From Bacteroides helcogenes P 36-108 (lineage in GTDB: Bacteria > Bacteroidota > Bacteroidia > Bacteroidales > Bacteroidaceae): a stretch of DNA of 64,000 nt. The position numbers and the translations under genes are program-made. Shown here in pieces: positions 45,260-54,369 of the stretch (the stretch's first letter is position 1; each line of letters begins with the position of its first letter). A model generated the notes under the pieces. It was not told where the DNA came from. It worked only from the letters and a program-made list of their open reading frames with translations, and ran no database searches. The DNA lies in the NCBI RefSeq assembly GCF_000186225.1, contig NC_014933.1:3472001-3536000 (forward strand), in the 5' to 3' direction.

Positions 45260-46210
45260 TTAAGCAAAACGCAACCAATCCAATGTTTTACGAACTCCTT
45301 CTATACGAGAGTATGGCGGATTCGGAGCCAATTCATAAGTATCAGACAAATCTATAATATTGTCCGTTGTCATATTTTTCAGTCGGAAAGAAGTCATAGG
45401 TAACCTGATACTCAATAATTTCAAACAATCACCTACATATGCAACAATCTTCAACAGGCAATAAGGTATCCGTTTTATCTTAAATCCTAATTCTGTTGCG
45501 ATTTCATTTCCCCATTCTTCAATGTTTGTAGCAGGATTGTCACCTATATAATAAACTTTCCTGTTTTCATCTCGCGTATCATTAAATAAGATTTGTTCTA
45601 TCTGATATACTGAGTTGCCTACGTAACCATAAGTTTTGGTACAACTTCTATGTCCGATATGAATATAACGATGCTTAAGTACCATATCAAAGAAGTTTCT
45701 ATAGGGTACACCAAACCAAGGTCCCCAAATCGAAGTAGGTCTAATAATAGCCCAATCGCACATTGGTTTATTAGCCCATACTGCCTTTTCAGTCTCAACC
45801 TTACTCTCTCCATATATAGTTGTAGGAGCATAATCAAATTGGTTTTGGGGATAGTAACCGGCATGGCACACAAGCATAGAAGAAGTTATCACTATTTTCT
45901 TTAGTGAAAACAGTTCACTTGCTATTTTCATTAGGTTACACACTCCCACACTATTAGCCGCATAATCCCCTAATCCTCTCCCGTCCAAATCCGTTCGGGC
46001 TGCCAGATGCAATATATAATCAGGATTAAATTCAACTACAGCTTGTCTGAATGCTTTCAAATCTGTTATATCAACTTTTATCCAAACATCCTCCAATGAT
46101 TTAATCTTAGGAGGCTGCATATCAATACACAAAATGTCAAATCGGTCTTTAAATGCTAATACAACATTTGTACCTATAAAACCGGAACTACCGGTTATCA
46201 AGACTTTCAT
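45260..46210 (-). CDS. NAD-dependent epimerase/dehydratase (possible GDP-6-deoxyhexose reductase)
   Basis: The protein has 316 residues with the Rossmann motif GSSGFIGTN, catalytic ITSSMLVC and Tyr-x3-Lys (YGESK). It is an extended SDR enzyme. It does not look like GDP-fucose synthase. As it is next but one to the Gmd gene, it may reduce GDP-4-keto-6-deoxy-mannose to GDP-rhamnose or GDP-6-deoxytalose. That is an inference from place; a UDP-hexose 4-epimerase role is also possible. Confidence 0.75.
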   Translation of the reverse strand: MKVLITGSSGFIGTNVVLAFKDRFDILCIDMQPPKIKSLEDVWIKVDITDLKAFRQAVVEFNPDYILHLAARTDLDGRGLGDYAANSVGVCNLMKIASELFSLKKIVITSSMLVCHAGYYPQNQFDYAPTTIYGESKVETEKAVWANKPMCDWAIIRPTSIWGPWFGVPYRNFFDMVLKHRYIHIGHRSCTKTYGYVGNSVYQIEQILFNDTRDENRKVYYIGDNPATNIEEWGNEIATELGFKIKRIPYCLLKIVAYVGDCLKLLSIRLPMTSFRLKNMTTDNIIDLSDTYELAPNPPYSRIEGVRKTLDWLRFA

Positions 46211-46300
46211 TATCCTATATTATTTTACATTAATATTAACATTCATTGGAATTTAAAAACGATTTTACGATACATCTTTTGGGGACGCTAACTGACTAAC

Positions 46301-47335
46301 CTATATACAAAAATTGGATGCCAACAAATTATCTAATAATCCGTATATATTACTAATACTATATTTTTGGAAAAAATCGTTTTCCTCAATAAAAGCTTTC
46401 TTCTGCGCTATTTGAATTGCTTCAACTAATTGTTTCCGATTAGTTAAATCAAAGAATAAGATATTCTTACTTTCAAATTCCAAGAAAGCAGGAATTTTTG
46501 ATGCAATGACTAATGTATTTGAATGTAAAGCCTCCAATACAGGAAGCCCAAATCCCTCATATTTAGAAGGAAAGATAAAAGCTATTGAAGATTTGTACAA
46601 GGCTTTCAATTCTTCTTCAGACACTACTCCTACAGCTTTCACATTTATATCGGTTTCATGCCCTTTTCCAGCTAATACAAGCGGTGGCAAATTCGGTAGA
46701 GCATTGAAAGTATCAATAACAAATTGTAGGTTTTTATGCGGTCGATTATTTCCACAATAAAAAAAATACTTTTTGTCACTCAATTCAAATCTTTCCAATA
46801 TTGAATCATTAGAGTTTGTGTCTATATCAGAAAACTCAGGGATATGAATAGAATTGATTTGAAATTGTTTGTATAAATCTCTTTTTGTCGTTTCAGAAAT
46901 AGTCACTACGGCATCAGCAGTCTTGACTGTTCTTCCTACTATAAAGTCGAAATATTTTCTTTTTGCAAAATTCAATAATTCATTCTTTCCAAAGAAATCA
47001 CTTACCAGTTTGTACATTAAATCATGTACCGTTACAATAACTTTTGTTTTCGGTAGTTGAGTTGCAATGCCGGAATAAAAAGGTATATGCAATAAATCAA
47101 AACTTAATTTTGATAACGTCTTTCGGTATAGTAAGAAATGAACTATATTAAATGGTCGTAACTTAGTATATATCATCTTACAACGTCCTACCTGCAAAGA
47201 GTAATCGTTAGTTATAATAGACAAATTTTCTTCTCCATATTTTTTCGCATAATATTCGATTAGAAAATCTGTATATCGAGAAATACCCGTATTTTGATGT
47301 CGATTTATTAAACGACCATCAATTCCTATTTTCAT
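46301..47335 (-). CDS. GT4-type glycosyltransferase
   Basis: The protein has 344 residues with a GT-B fold. DGRLINRHQNTGISRYTDFL is at the start. The second domain holds YFFYCGNNRPHKNLQFVID, VVSEEELKALYKSS and AFIFPSKYEGFGLPVLEAL, the E-x7-E donor-binding segment of family 4. It probably transfers a mannose- or rhamnose-type sugar from a nucleotide donor. The gene is rich in A+T, as is usual for the variable core of a capsule locus. Confidence 0.87.
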   Translation of the reverse strand: MKIGIDGRLINRHQNTGISRYTDFLIEYYAKKYGEENLSIITNDYSLQVGRCKMIYTKLRPFNIVHFLLYRKTLSKLSFDLLHIPFYSGIATQLPKTKVIVTVHDLMYKLVSDFFGKNELLNFAKRKYFDFIVGRTVKTADAVVTISETTKRDLYKQFQINSIHIPEFSDIDTNSNDSILERFELSDKKYFFYCGNNRPHKNLQFVIDTFNALPNLPPLVLAGKGHETDINVKAVGVVSEEELKALYKSSIAFIFPSKYEGFGLPVLEALHSNTLVIASKIPAFLEFESKNILFFDLTNRKQLVEAIQIAQKKAFIEENDFFQKYSISNIYGLLDNLLASNFCI

Positions 47336-47363
47336 TTATAATATTTGGACTTTTAATTAATAT

Positions 47364-48557
47364 TCAGAATTCCACTTTTGCTATTTTCTTGTTACATCTT
47401 CCGGCAATTGTTTTAGCTATAAAATAGAACAACGCGTGAAATAAAAGTATAACAAAGAATACATACAAACTACCCTTTACTGCATCAAATAGGAGAGAGA
47501 CACATATTAAAGATAATGGTGTATGGTACTTATAATAAGCGTCGATTGACTTTTTGTATATCCAGTATATTAGAATAGTGTACAGAATAGGCCCAAGAAT
47601 AGGATGCATTAAATATGCATCAGATAAGTAGAAAAAACCGCCCATCGGATAATACACTTCTCCTGCTTCTTCAATAATTGTTCCATAAGTAGACAGTTCT
47701 AAAGGGAGATGAAGAAATGAAAAAATCCAATTTAAAGTTGCATTGAAGAGCATGAAGAATTGCCCCCAAGAATAGCCCTCATATTGGGTAACATCTATTG
47801 CCTGCAAAAAGCCCCATGAGCCGAACAGCCCTTCACCCATTATCGGATAAAGAATATTTGATGCACTGACTCCATTTCTGACAGACCCCAAAACCACTAT
47901 TGCCAATACCCCACCCACTGCAAATTTTAGTGCCGTCTTTCCCGACTTTAAAGTGTAAATTAGTGCAACAATAACTATAAGTGCGTTAGTTCGTTGCGTA
48001 CTAAAAAATGTAAGCAACATAAATAAGAAAAGATAGATAAACTTTTCTCTTGTTTTTACATTATTCGGCACAATCATAACAATGGTAAGTACCGTCATTA
48101 TATTTCTTGAATAAGCCGCTAAAGAAGGCAATACCCCTTCCCTATCACTTGTCCAATTCGTTGTTGTACTAAGATACAAAGCAAAAGGCAACATTAAAAA
48201 ATATAATAATTTATACCCTTTTATAGAATAAGCCACAAGCCTATTGTTATCTTCTTTTGATATAGGCTTCAATATCATGCAAATTGCAAACGTAAACAAA
48301 GCAATAGATGCCGTCTTGAGTACCTCATTTACAATATGCTCATCACTCAAATGATTAAACATTTGGGAAGAAACATAATCTGTTATATCCAGCGCATATA
48401 CAGAATACACAGCCATAGGATATAAGAGCATTAGTCCCCAATACACATAAACAAAAATGTTTTTTATAGAGATTTGTTGCTTCCGTAAAGTGAAGAAGAA
48501 GACAATATTTGCTATTAAATAAATATAAATCACATCATCTGATATGTAGTACATCAA
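47364..48557 (-). CDS. wzy: Putative capsule repeat polymerase (Wzy-like)
   Basis: The protein has 397 residues with about ten to twelve transmembrane helices and no family motif that stands out. The call rests on topology, place and a large loop after GEGLFGSWGFLQAIDVTQYEGYS, followed by PMGGFFYLSDAYL. It would polymerise repeat units on the periplasmic face. It overlaps the GT32-like gene by 23 bases. Another polytopic role cannot be excluded, but no other polymerase candidate is in the locus. Confidence 0.7.
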   Translation of the reverse strand: MMYYISDDVIYIYLIANIVFFFTLRKQQISIKNIFVYVYWGLMLLYPMAVYSVYALDITDYVSSQMFNHLSDEHIVNEVLKTASIALFTFAICMILKPISKEDNNRLVAYSIKGYKLLYFLMLPFALYLSTTTNWTSDREGVLPSLAAYSRNIMTVLTIVMIVPNNVKTREKFIYLFLFMLLTFFSTQRTNALIVIVALIYTLKSGKTALKFAVGGVLAIVVLGSVRNGVSASNILYPIMGEGLFGSWGFLQAIDVTQYEGYSWGQFFMLFNATLNWIFSFLHLPLELSTYGTIIEEAGEVYYPMGGFFYLSDAYLMHPILGPILYTILIYWIYKKSIDAYYKYHTPLSLICVSLLFDAVKGSLYVFFVILLFHALFYFIAKTIAGRCNKKIAKVEF

Positions 48558-49293
48558 TCATTTTTCGAATGGTTTGAGCTCCAATCGTTTTATCTACTAA
48601 ATCATATACCCACTTTCTCCACGGAGTGACCCAAGATCCATTGAACCTATGAATACAATAAGTATTTGGATTTAAACGCAAATTGCTTATAGTATCTTTA
48701 CTCGTCTTTTTATAGTTTTTGTCGGCATCTATTTTTATCGGTGAAAAATATTCAGGTGGACATAAAAGTATATCACCACCAGCTATCAATGTAGGTTTTC
48801 TAACAGGTGTAGATGGGTAATCTGTAATCTCTTCCGCAAATAGCTCACTTATTATCAATGGTGCAACTTTCATGCCCATTGCATTAAAATGCCGAGATTC
48901 ATAATAATTCATCATCTTTTTACACCAAGATGCCCCTTTTTCAGCTCCTATAATAGCAGGTTCTAGTAAACCTGAAACATTTTCATATCCAATAAAAGTT
49001 TTATTATTTAGAAGCGAATTAAATGATTTTAGCATTTCAACGTCTGAATCAAGGTATATACCGCCATAATGATACAAGGCATAAAAACGAATATAGTCAG
49101 CAGCAAAAGCATATTTTTTGGCACTAAAGGCCTCTTTAACCCATGTCACTTTATCTATATCAAATCGCTTTGTATCCCAATGTATAATTTCGTAATCAGG
49201 CAAAATTTTTTCCCATGTATCAATGCATTTTTTTATAAGCGGTGGAAATGGTTCGTCGCTCAACCAGCAAAAATGAATAACTTTTTGTATCAT
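48535..49293 (-). CDS. GT32-like capsule glycosyltransferase
   Basis: The protein has 252 residues. VIHFCWLSDEPFPPLIKKCID at the start and YHYGGIYLDSDVEML with the Asp-x-Asp metal site (about residue 84) mark the family 32 / DXD sugar-binding group. NTYCIHRFNGSW near the C-terminus is also typical. The enzyme adds a hexose or similar sugar to the growing repeat. It starts 46 bases after the preceding GT2 gene. Confidence 0.87.
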   Translation of the reverse strand: MIQKVIHFCWLSDEPFPPLIKKCIDTWEKILPDYEIIHWDTKRFDIDKVTWVKEAFSAKKYAFAADYIRFYALYHYGGIYLDSDVEMLKSFNSLLNNKTFIGYENVSGLLEPAIIGAEKGASWCKKMMNYYESRHFNAMGMKVAPLIISELFAEEITDYPSTPVRKPTLIAGGDILLCPPEYFSPIKIDADKNYKKTSKDTISNLRLNPNTYCIHRFNGSWVTPWRKWVYDLVDKTIGAQTIRKMIDVLHIR

Positions 49294-49339
49294 ATAAATA
49301 ACGTTTATATTATCAATATAATTGTAACTTTGAACAGTT

Positions 49340-50329
49340 TCATTGTTTTCCTAATATGATTCTTAATTGACGCCAAAACAAAATACCAGACGTTCCTCCT
49401 AATATATAAACTTTTTCTCGCAGGTACGTTGTGGAAAATTGACGTATAAAACAACTCAATCTATCCTCTATAAATCTACTTTCAATTTTAGAGAAAAAAT
49501 CATAGAGCTCTATCTTTGACTGAATCAAACTTTTTAAATTAATATATTTACAATCTCCCCTGTCCATAGCGTCTAACCAAAGTTCCATATGTTTCTTTCG
49601 TACTGGTATATCTTCAATAAAGCGCTGCAAAAATTCTTTTCCAGATTGTTTATTCCTTAACCAAGAACTCGCAGATTTAGAATGCACACGATATTTCATT
49701 ATCATTTCGCTACTACAGAAAATTCCTCCACTAATTAATCCCCAAAAAGTTATTTGATCATCCTCATTCGGTACAGAAGTAGGTAAATCACCGAATCTGT
49801 CAAAAAGAGTTTTGCGTATAGCCTGCCCAACAGGAAAGACTTTTGGCATACCATTCTTTATTGTTGTAACAACATCATTATACAGTATATCATCATAGGT
49901 AATATTTCCAATGATTTTGCCTTGAGCATTTATTTTAGTTATACCACCCGTTATAATATACAAATTGGGATGTTGTTCGAATAACTTAATAGCATGTTGA
50001 CAACGATTGGGTAGGGAAATATCATCTCCTGCATTTAATAACAAAATATCTCCAGTAGAGGCTTTTATGGCTTTCTTTAAATTACATGTAATACCTTCAT
50101 TTTTATGACTGAGAATAAGTTTCCATTTTTCTTGAAGTAGATTTTCATTCACGAAACTTTTAATCAAAAGAGGAGTTTTATCTGTAGAACCATCATCTGC
50201 AATAATAACCTCATCTGGCAATACTGTTTGACTTAATATTCCATTAAGTGTTTCCAATATATAGTTTTCTTGATTATAAGAAATTACAATACACGTAATT
50301 CTCATTTGCTTTTTATTCATAGTATTCAT
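49340..50329 (-). CDS. GT2 glycosyltransferase
   Basis: The protein has 329 residues with a GT-A fold: ITCIVISYNQENYILETLNGI, PDEVIIADDGSTDKT, and LLLNAGDDISLPNRC as the metal-binding part. C-terminal helices follow. It is one of four glycosyltransferases in the locus, so the repeat unit probably has about five sugars, counting the one set by the WecA-like enzyme. Confidence 0.88.
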   Translation of the reverse strand: MNTMNKKQMRITCIVISYNQENYILETLNGILSQTVLPDEVIIADDGSTDKTPLLIKSFVNENLLQEKWKLILSHKNEGITCNLKKAIKASTGDILLLNAGDDISLPNRCQHAIKLFEQHPNLYIITGGITKINAQGKIIGNITYDDILYNDVVTTIKNGMPKVFPVGQAIRKTLFDRFGDLPTSVPNEDDQITFWGLISGGIFCSSEMIMKYRVHSKSASSWLRNKQSGKEFLQRFIEDIPVRKKHMELWLDAMDRGDCKYINLKSLIQSKIELYDFFSKIESRFIEDRLSCFIRQFSTTYLREKVYILGGTSGILFWRQLRIILGKQ

Positions 50330-50340
50330 GTATGTACATA

Positions 50341-51639
50341 TTAAATAAATATTAGTTTACGAAAGATAAACAACATCGCAAGCATATAGAATACATAATT
50401 TATTAGATATCCTTGCGTAATTCCAATCACTCCATTCCAATTCATAAAAAGAAATCCTAAGCCAACAAAAGATAAACAAAAGAATATTTCAGTAGCAACA
50501 AAAGCTTTCGTCATTGATTTGGCAACCATCAAGAAGGACAATACCCAACTACATATTTTAAAGAAGTCCCCTATCAACTGCCAAACAAAGAGACTTTCCA
50601 TCGGAAGAAATTCTGGAGTAAACAATAATCTAATAACAAAATGCCTAAGTAGATAAACACATATAAAACCAACCAGAAGCATAGGGATAATTATTTTATA
50701 ACTATTGAATATCTCATGGCGTAACTCTCTTAAATCAGTTAATTCACTAAGCTTAGGAAGATAATATACACTAAACGAGGAGGTAATAATCATCAGATAC
50801 ATATTAGATATGCGATTCATTCCTTCCCACCAACCGGCTTCAATGGGAGATATCTCTGATATTACATATCCACGAAGTAACATTTGGGCTATCGGCAAAG
50901 TGGAGGTGGTTGCTATTGCCATTATGGTATATTGTAAATACTTCTTTGAAATTGTACAATTCAACTTTTCTTTGAAATACCTCCATTTAAACCACGCTAA
51001 CTTACGGAGCATCCATATTGTTACAATCAACATTACACTCTGATAGGTTACTGCGCTTATTAATGCACCCTTCAATCCTAAAGTTAAAACAAAAGCAAGT
51101 GTAAAAAATAAGCCTAAAATACTATTGGCAATATTAATATATACGTATCGTTTAAATTCTTTGAAACCATTGACAATAGAAATAAGCATCATATTGACTG
51201 CATAAAGTAGCACTGTGAAACCAAAAACAATAAATACATAGCCGTATTCTGGTGATAACATGATATATTCACTTAGATAGCTGTGAAATAATATCATCAA
51301 TATGCCAGCATTAATAGAGCAGATAACAGTAATACGTAATGCGGTAGAAAGATAACTACACACAATGTCTTTATTTTCTTTATACTCAGCAATATATTTG
51401 GTTATACCACTATTGATACCTCCACTGCTCACAGTCATTGCAATGGAGGCAAAGTTATTCAGTTGCCCTACCAAAGCAACTCCAGCAGGCCCAATTATAG
51501 ATGCAACGACCTTTACGCTGATCAATCCTGTCAACATTTTCACCAAAGTAGACACGGCAGTGAAAGAAAAAACTTTCACAATATCTGCCTTAGCGGCACG
51601 GCGGAATAAGGAAATAGAACGCTGGATTAACTCTCGCAT
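50341..51639 (-). CDS. wzx: Lipid-linked repeat flippase (Wzx, O-antigen translocase type)
   Basis: The protein has 432 residues with twelve or more transmembrane helices. It starts VFSFTAVSTLVKMLTGLISV, then GPAGVALVGQLNNFASIAMT and GGINSGITKYIAEY, a strong match to the MATE-like O-antigen translocase RfbX/WzxE group. It flips undecaprenyl-linked repeats to the periplasm. It lies 11 bases before the GT2 gene. Confidence 0.9.
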   Translation of the reverse strand: MRELIQRSISLFRRAAKADIVKVFSFTAVSTLVKMLTGLISVKVVASIIGPAGVALVGQLNNFASIAMTVSSGGINSGITKYIAEYKENKDIVCSYLSTALRITVICSINAGILMILFHSYLSEYIMLSPEYGYVFIVFGFTVLLYAVNMMLISIVNGFKEFKRYVYINIANSILGLFFTLAFVLTLGLKGALISAVTYQSVMLIVTIWMLRKLAWFKWRYFKEKLNCTISKKYLQYTIMAIATTSTLPIAQMLLRGYVISEISPIEAGWWEGMNRISNMYLMIITSSFSVYYLPKLSELTDLRELRHEIFNSYKIIIPMLLVGFICVYLLRHFVIRLLFTPEFLPMESLFVWQLIGDFFKICSWVLSFLMVAKSMTKAFVATEIFFCLSFVGLGFLFMNWNGVIGITQGYLINYVFYMLAMLFIFRKLIFI

Positions 51640-51678
51640 GAGCTAAACTAAAATGAATGTGAATAAATATAGTTGAAA

Positions 51679-52275
51679 TTATTTAGTCTTCAAATCGAAA
51701 TAAAGCAAACGGGTACGAAGAATTTCGGCTGAAGTAATGCCATAAAAATCTCTTTCATCTTCTTCCGTTTTGTGCAACGGCAAAAAGCCATTGGAATAAT
51801 AAAACTTCAATATTTCCTCTTTATTATAGGCATCTACCACAAGAAAGCGGCAACCGGCTTTATTATCTTCTTCACGATACCAGCTTTTAATAAATTCCAT
51901 CATTTGAGAACCTATCTTATAACCACAACCTTGAAATTGCTGATTTACAGCAAAACGACCAATCAATGTTGCGGGATAGCTGCGTCCCCTTTTCATATTG
52001 TTGATATGCCGCTGCAATTTATTTTTTGCCGTTGACAATAAGTCTTTTGTCTTTATACTATCATTGGAGATTGTGAATATTGCCACTATCTGCTTGGGAG
52101 AACTGTCTGTCACCCAACAATAAGTTTTTCCCAACAATTCTTCTGCATAGTTGTCTGCCCCATTCTCAAAGAAATCATCAAGTTCCACATTTCCACAAGA
52201 GAAAGGATAGCACAAGTTCCGGACTTCCTCATCATAAGAAAGCATCGTGCATTGTTGGTAAAGAGGATATTCCAT
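51679..52275 (-). CDS. GNAT acetyltransferase, possible toxin of a toxin-antitoxin pair
   Basis: The protein has 198 residues of GNAT fold. The acetyl-CoA loop is NQQFQGCGYKIGSQMM (Q-x2-G-x-G). FLVVDAYNKEEILKFYYSNGF is the C-terminal signature. It opens with PFSCGNVELDDFF, as in GNAT toxins of the TacT/AtaT group, which acetylate aminoacyl-tRNA. A 54-residue gene precedes it by 7 bases. The pair cuts the capsule operon between the aminotransferase and Wzx genes and has no clear role in sugar synthesis. Confidence 0.65.
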   Translation of the reverse strand: MEYPLYQQCTMLSYDEEVRNLCYPFSCGNVELDDFFENGADNYAEELLGKTYCWVTDSSPKQIVAIFTISNDSIKTKDLLSTAKNKLQRHINNMKRGRSYPATLIGRFAVNQQFQGCGYKIGSQMMEFIKSWYREEDNKAGCRFLVVDAYNKEEILKFYYSNGFLPLHKTEEDERDFYGITSAEILRTRLLYFDLKTK

Positions 52276-52282
52276 TCAACTA

Positions 52283-52447
52283 TCAAAAAGAGAATTTCTC
52301 TGATTTCTCACGGACAATTCTCAAAATCTCCTTTTCACGCTTCGTCAACTTGGGAGTACGACGACGCGCGTTCTTCTCTGCACGAATTACAAAATCCGTT
52401 GCTGCTTTTCCCGTCAATACAGGAATGGATGGATAATCTACTGCCAT
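52283..52447 (-). CDS. 54-residue partner of the GNAT protein, possible antitoxin
   Basis: An ATG at 52447 opens 54 codons: MAVDYPSIPVLTGKAATDFV, then a basic stretch RAEKNARRRTPKLTKREKE and a charged helix ending EKSEKFSF. The size, charge and tight spacing to the GNAT gene suit an antitoxin that binds DNA or the toxin. It is not the ribbon-helix-helix DUF1778 type known from TacA. It is too short to be listed by many gene callers. Confidence 0.65.
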   Translation of the reverse strand: MAVDYPSIPVLTGKAATDFVIRAEKNARRRTPKLTKREKEILRIVREKSEKFSF

Positions 52448-52530
52448 AATTCTATTTCCTCTACTTTATATCCTGATACAAAGAAACGATATTTTTCGGT
52501 AACAAGCAAATAACTACGGAAGTTTTCATA

Positions 52531-53637
52531 TCAGCAGCTTTCCCAGACGTTCAGCAACCTCACCACTTCTTTCACTTCTTCCTCGGTCATTACCGGACTC
52601 ATCGGTAGGCTCAATTCTTCCGCATGAATCTGTTCCGTGACCGGAAATGAAAGATTGTTCCATTCCTTATAACATTCCTGTTTATGCGGGGGGATAGGAT
52701 AGTGGATAATAGTCTGCACACCGTTTTCCGCCAGATACTTCTGCAATTCGTCACGCTTCTTGGTACGAATGGTGAAAATATGGAATACATGTGCATCCCA
52801 ATCCTTGATAATCGGAGTGACAATGTGAGGGTTGGTTATGTGGTCGATGTAATATTTAGCCACCTCTTTGCGGAGCGCCACATCTTCATCCAGATGTTTC
52901 AGCTTCACAGCAAGCACCGCCGCCTGTATTTCGTCCAAACGGCTGTTGCGACCGATGTATTTGAAGACATATTTTTGAGTGGAACCGTAGTTGGCTACCG
53001 CACGCACCACCTTAGCCAGCGCTTCATCATCGGTAGTCACCGCACCCGCATCGCCGAAGGCGCCCAGGTTCTTGCCCGGATAGAAACTGTGACCCGCCGC
53101 ATCTCCCAAAGAGCCCGTCTTCCGTCCGTTGAACTTACATCCATGAGCCTGCGCATTGTCTTCCACAAGCTTCAGATTATACTTCCGGCAAAGCTCACCA
53201 ATCTTATCCGTATAGGCGCACTGCCCGTACAGATGGACTATCAAGATGGCTTTGGTGCGCTCCGTAATGGCAGCTTCTATCTTAGCATCATCTATCTGGT
53301 AGGTTTCAATGCTTGGCTCCACCAATACAGGCTTCAGCCCATTTTCTGATATGGCAAAGATGGAAGCAATGTAGGTATTGGCAGGTACAATCACCTCGTC
53401 ACCCGGCTGCATCACACCCATTTCCACATACGCACGGAATATCCATATCAAGGCGTCCAAACCGTTGGCGCAGCCAATGGCCTGTTTTGTTCCTATATAC
53501 CGGGCATAATCCGCTTCAAACCGTTCATTCTCTTTTCCCTGAAGATACCAACCGGAGTCTACCACACGGTTTACTACTTCATGAATCTCCCTGGCATATT
53601 TGCCCGTGATTTTCTGTAAGTCTAAAAACTTTATCAT
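52531..53637 (-). CDS. fdtB: DegT/DnrJ/EryC1 sugar aminotransferase (FdtB-like)
   Basis: This is a 368-residue PLP enzyme. [19 protein letters not shown] at the start, [28 protein letters not shown], and the PLP lysine in [17 protein letters not shown] are all present. The overall sequence resembles FdtB, which aminates dTDP-3-keto-6-deoxygalactose to dTDP-3-amino-3,6-dideoxygalactose (Fuc3N); the Qui3N enzyme QdtB is close. With the ketoisomerase-like cupins upstream it gives a 3-amino-3,6-dideoxyhexose route. The earlier dTDP-glucose steps (RmlA, RmlB) must be encoded elsewhere. Confidence 0.82.
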   Translation of the reverse strand: MIKFLDLQKITGKYAREIHEVVNRVVDSGWYLQGKENERFEADYARYIGTKQAIGCANGLDALIWIFRAYVEMGVMQPGDEVIVPANTYIASIFAISENGLKPVLVEPSIETYQIDDAKIEAAITERTKAILIVHLYGQCAYTDKIGELCRKYNLKLVEDNAQAHGCKFNGRKTGSLGDAAGHSFYPGKNLGAFGDAGAVTTDDEALAKVVRAVANYGSTQKYVFKYIGRNSRLDEIQAAVLAVKLKHLDEDVALRKEVAKYYIDHITNPHIVTPIIKDWDAHVFHIFTIRTKKRDELQKYLAENGVQTIIHYPIPPHKQECYKEWNNLSFPVTEQIHAEELSLPMSPVMTEEEVKEVVRLLNVWESC

Positions 53638-53688
53638 ATCATTATATAAGTTCCGCTATTACTTAATCATACTACATTAGTCACAAAA

Positions 53689-54369
53689 TCATCTATGAAA
53701 TAAACCGGCCAACTCTAAATAACAAGATTGGCGGTATGCTTCAGCCATTTTCATACATACATCTTTCCTCATAATCTGTTTACAGAAACAAAAACTTTGC
53801 TTGCATCCAGTTCTTTCTTTCATCCAAATGATGCATTTTTCTTGAGGAGAGTCCACTGTAATCTCATCTATCAATTTCCATTCTATCATTTTCCTATAAT
53901 TCACATACTCTCCCATAGATATAAGAGGCTCCATTACTGATAGTGGAAGAGTGGAATGAAGCAAATTAATCATCAATTCATCAACACCTAATGCCAATTT
54001 CACTTCCGGCAATCCGAACTTCATCCGTTCACTCCCAACGGAATAAACATAATCTGCACAGCACAACAACAAGAAACCTGCTCCAATAGCATGACCTTGC
54101 AAAGCAATGGATACAGGAATTTTCATAGCATATAATTGCAACAGAAGACAATCCAGTTGTTCAAAAGTCTTTACCACTTCAGAAGAGTCAACCTTAACTC
54201 CCGTGCAAAATGCATGATCACTTCCTTCAATAAGAAGCGCTTCCACATTCAGTGGCAACTCTGACAATATTTTGTTAAATGATTGCAGATCATTCAATGT
54301 CAGCATATTTCCATTCGGACTATCAAATGTCACCACTCCAATGCCATCATCTATTTTCCAGTGAATCAT
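53689..54369 (-). CDS. Crotonase-fold enoyl-CoA hydratase/isomerase family protein
   Basis: The protein has 226 residues. The oxyanion-hole segment is QGHAIGAGFLLLCCADYVYS, and FGLPEVKLAL follows. Compared with classical enoyl-CoA hydratase, the first catalytic Glu (144 in the rat enzyme) is Leu here, while the second (164) is kept. This single-Glu pattern is that of delta3,delta2-enoyl-CoA isomerases. The start overlaps the ketoreductase stop (ATGA). It is likely to act on a CoA or carrier-bound acyl chain that decorates the capsule sugar. Confidence 0.8.
   Translation of the reverse strand: MIHWKIDDGIGVVTFDSPNGNMLTLNDLQSFNKILSELPLNVEALLIEGSDHAFCTGVKVDSSEVVKTFEQLDCLLLQLYAMKIPVSIALQGHAIGAGFLLLCCADYVYSVGSERMKFGLPEVKLALGVDELMINLLHSTLPLSVMEPLISMGEYVNYRKMIEWKLIDEITVDSPQEKCIIWMKERTGCKQSFCFCKQIMRKDVCMKMAEAYRQSCYLELAGLFHR

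Noticed and set aside
45260..46210. Call of GDP-fucose synthase (Fcl)
   Set aside because: The extended SDR frame lacks the usual Fcl start and overall pattern; only a general epimerase/reductase call is safe.
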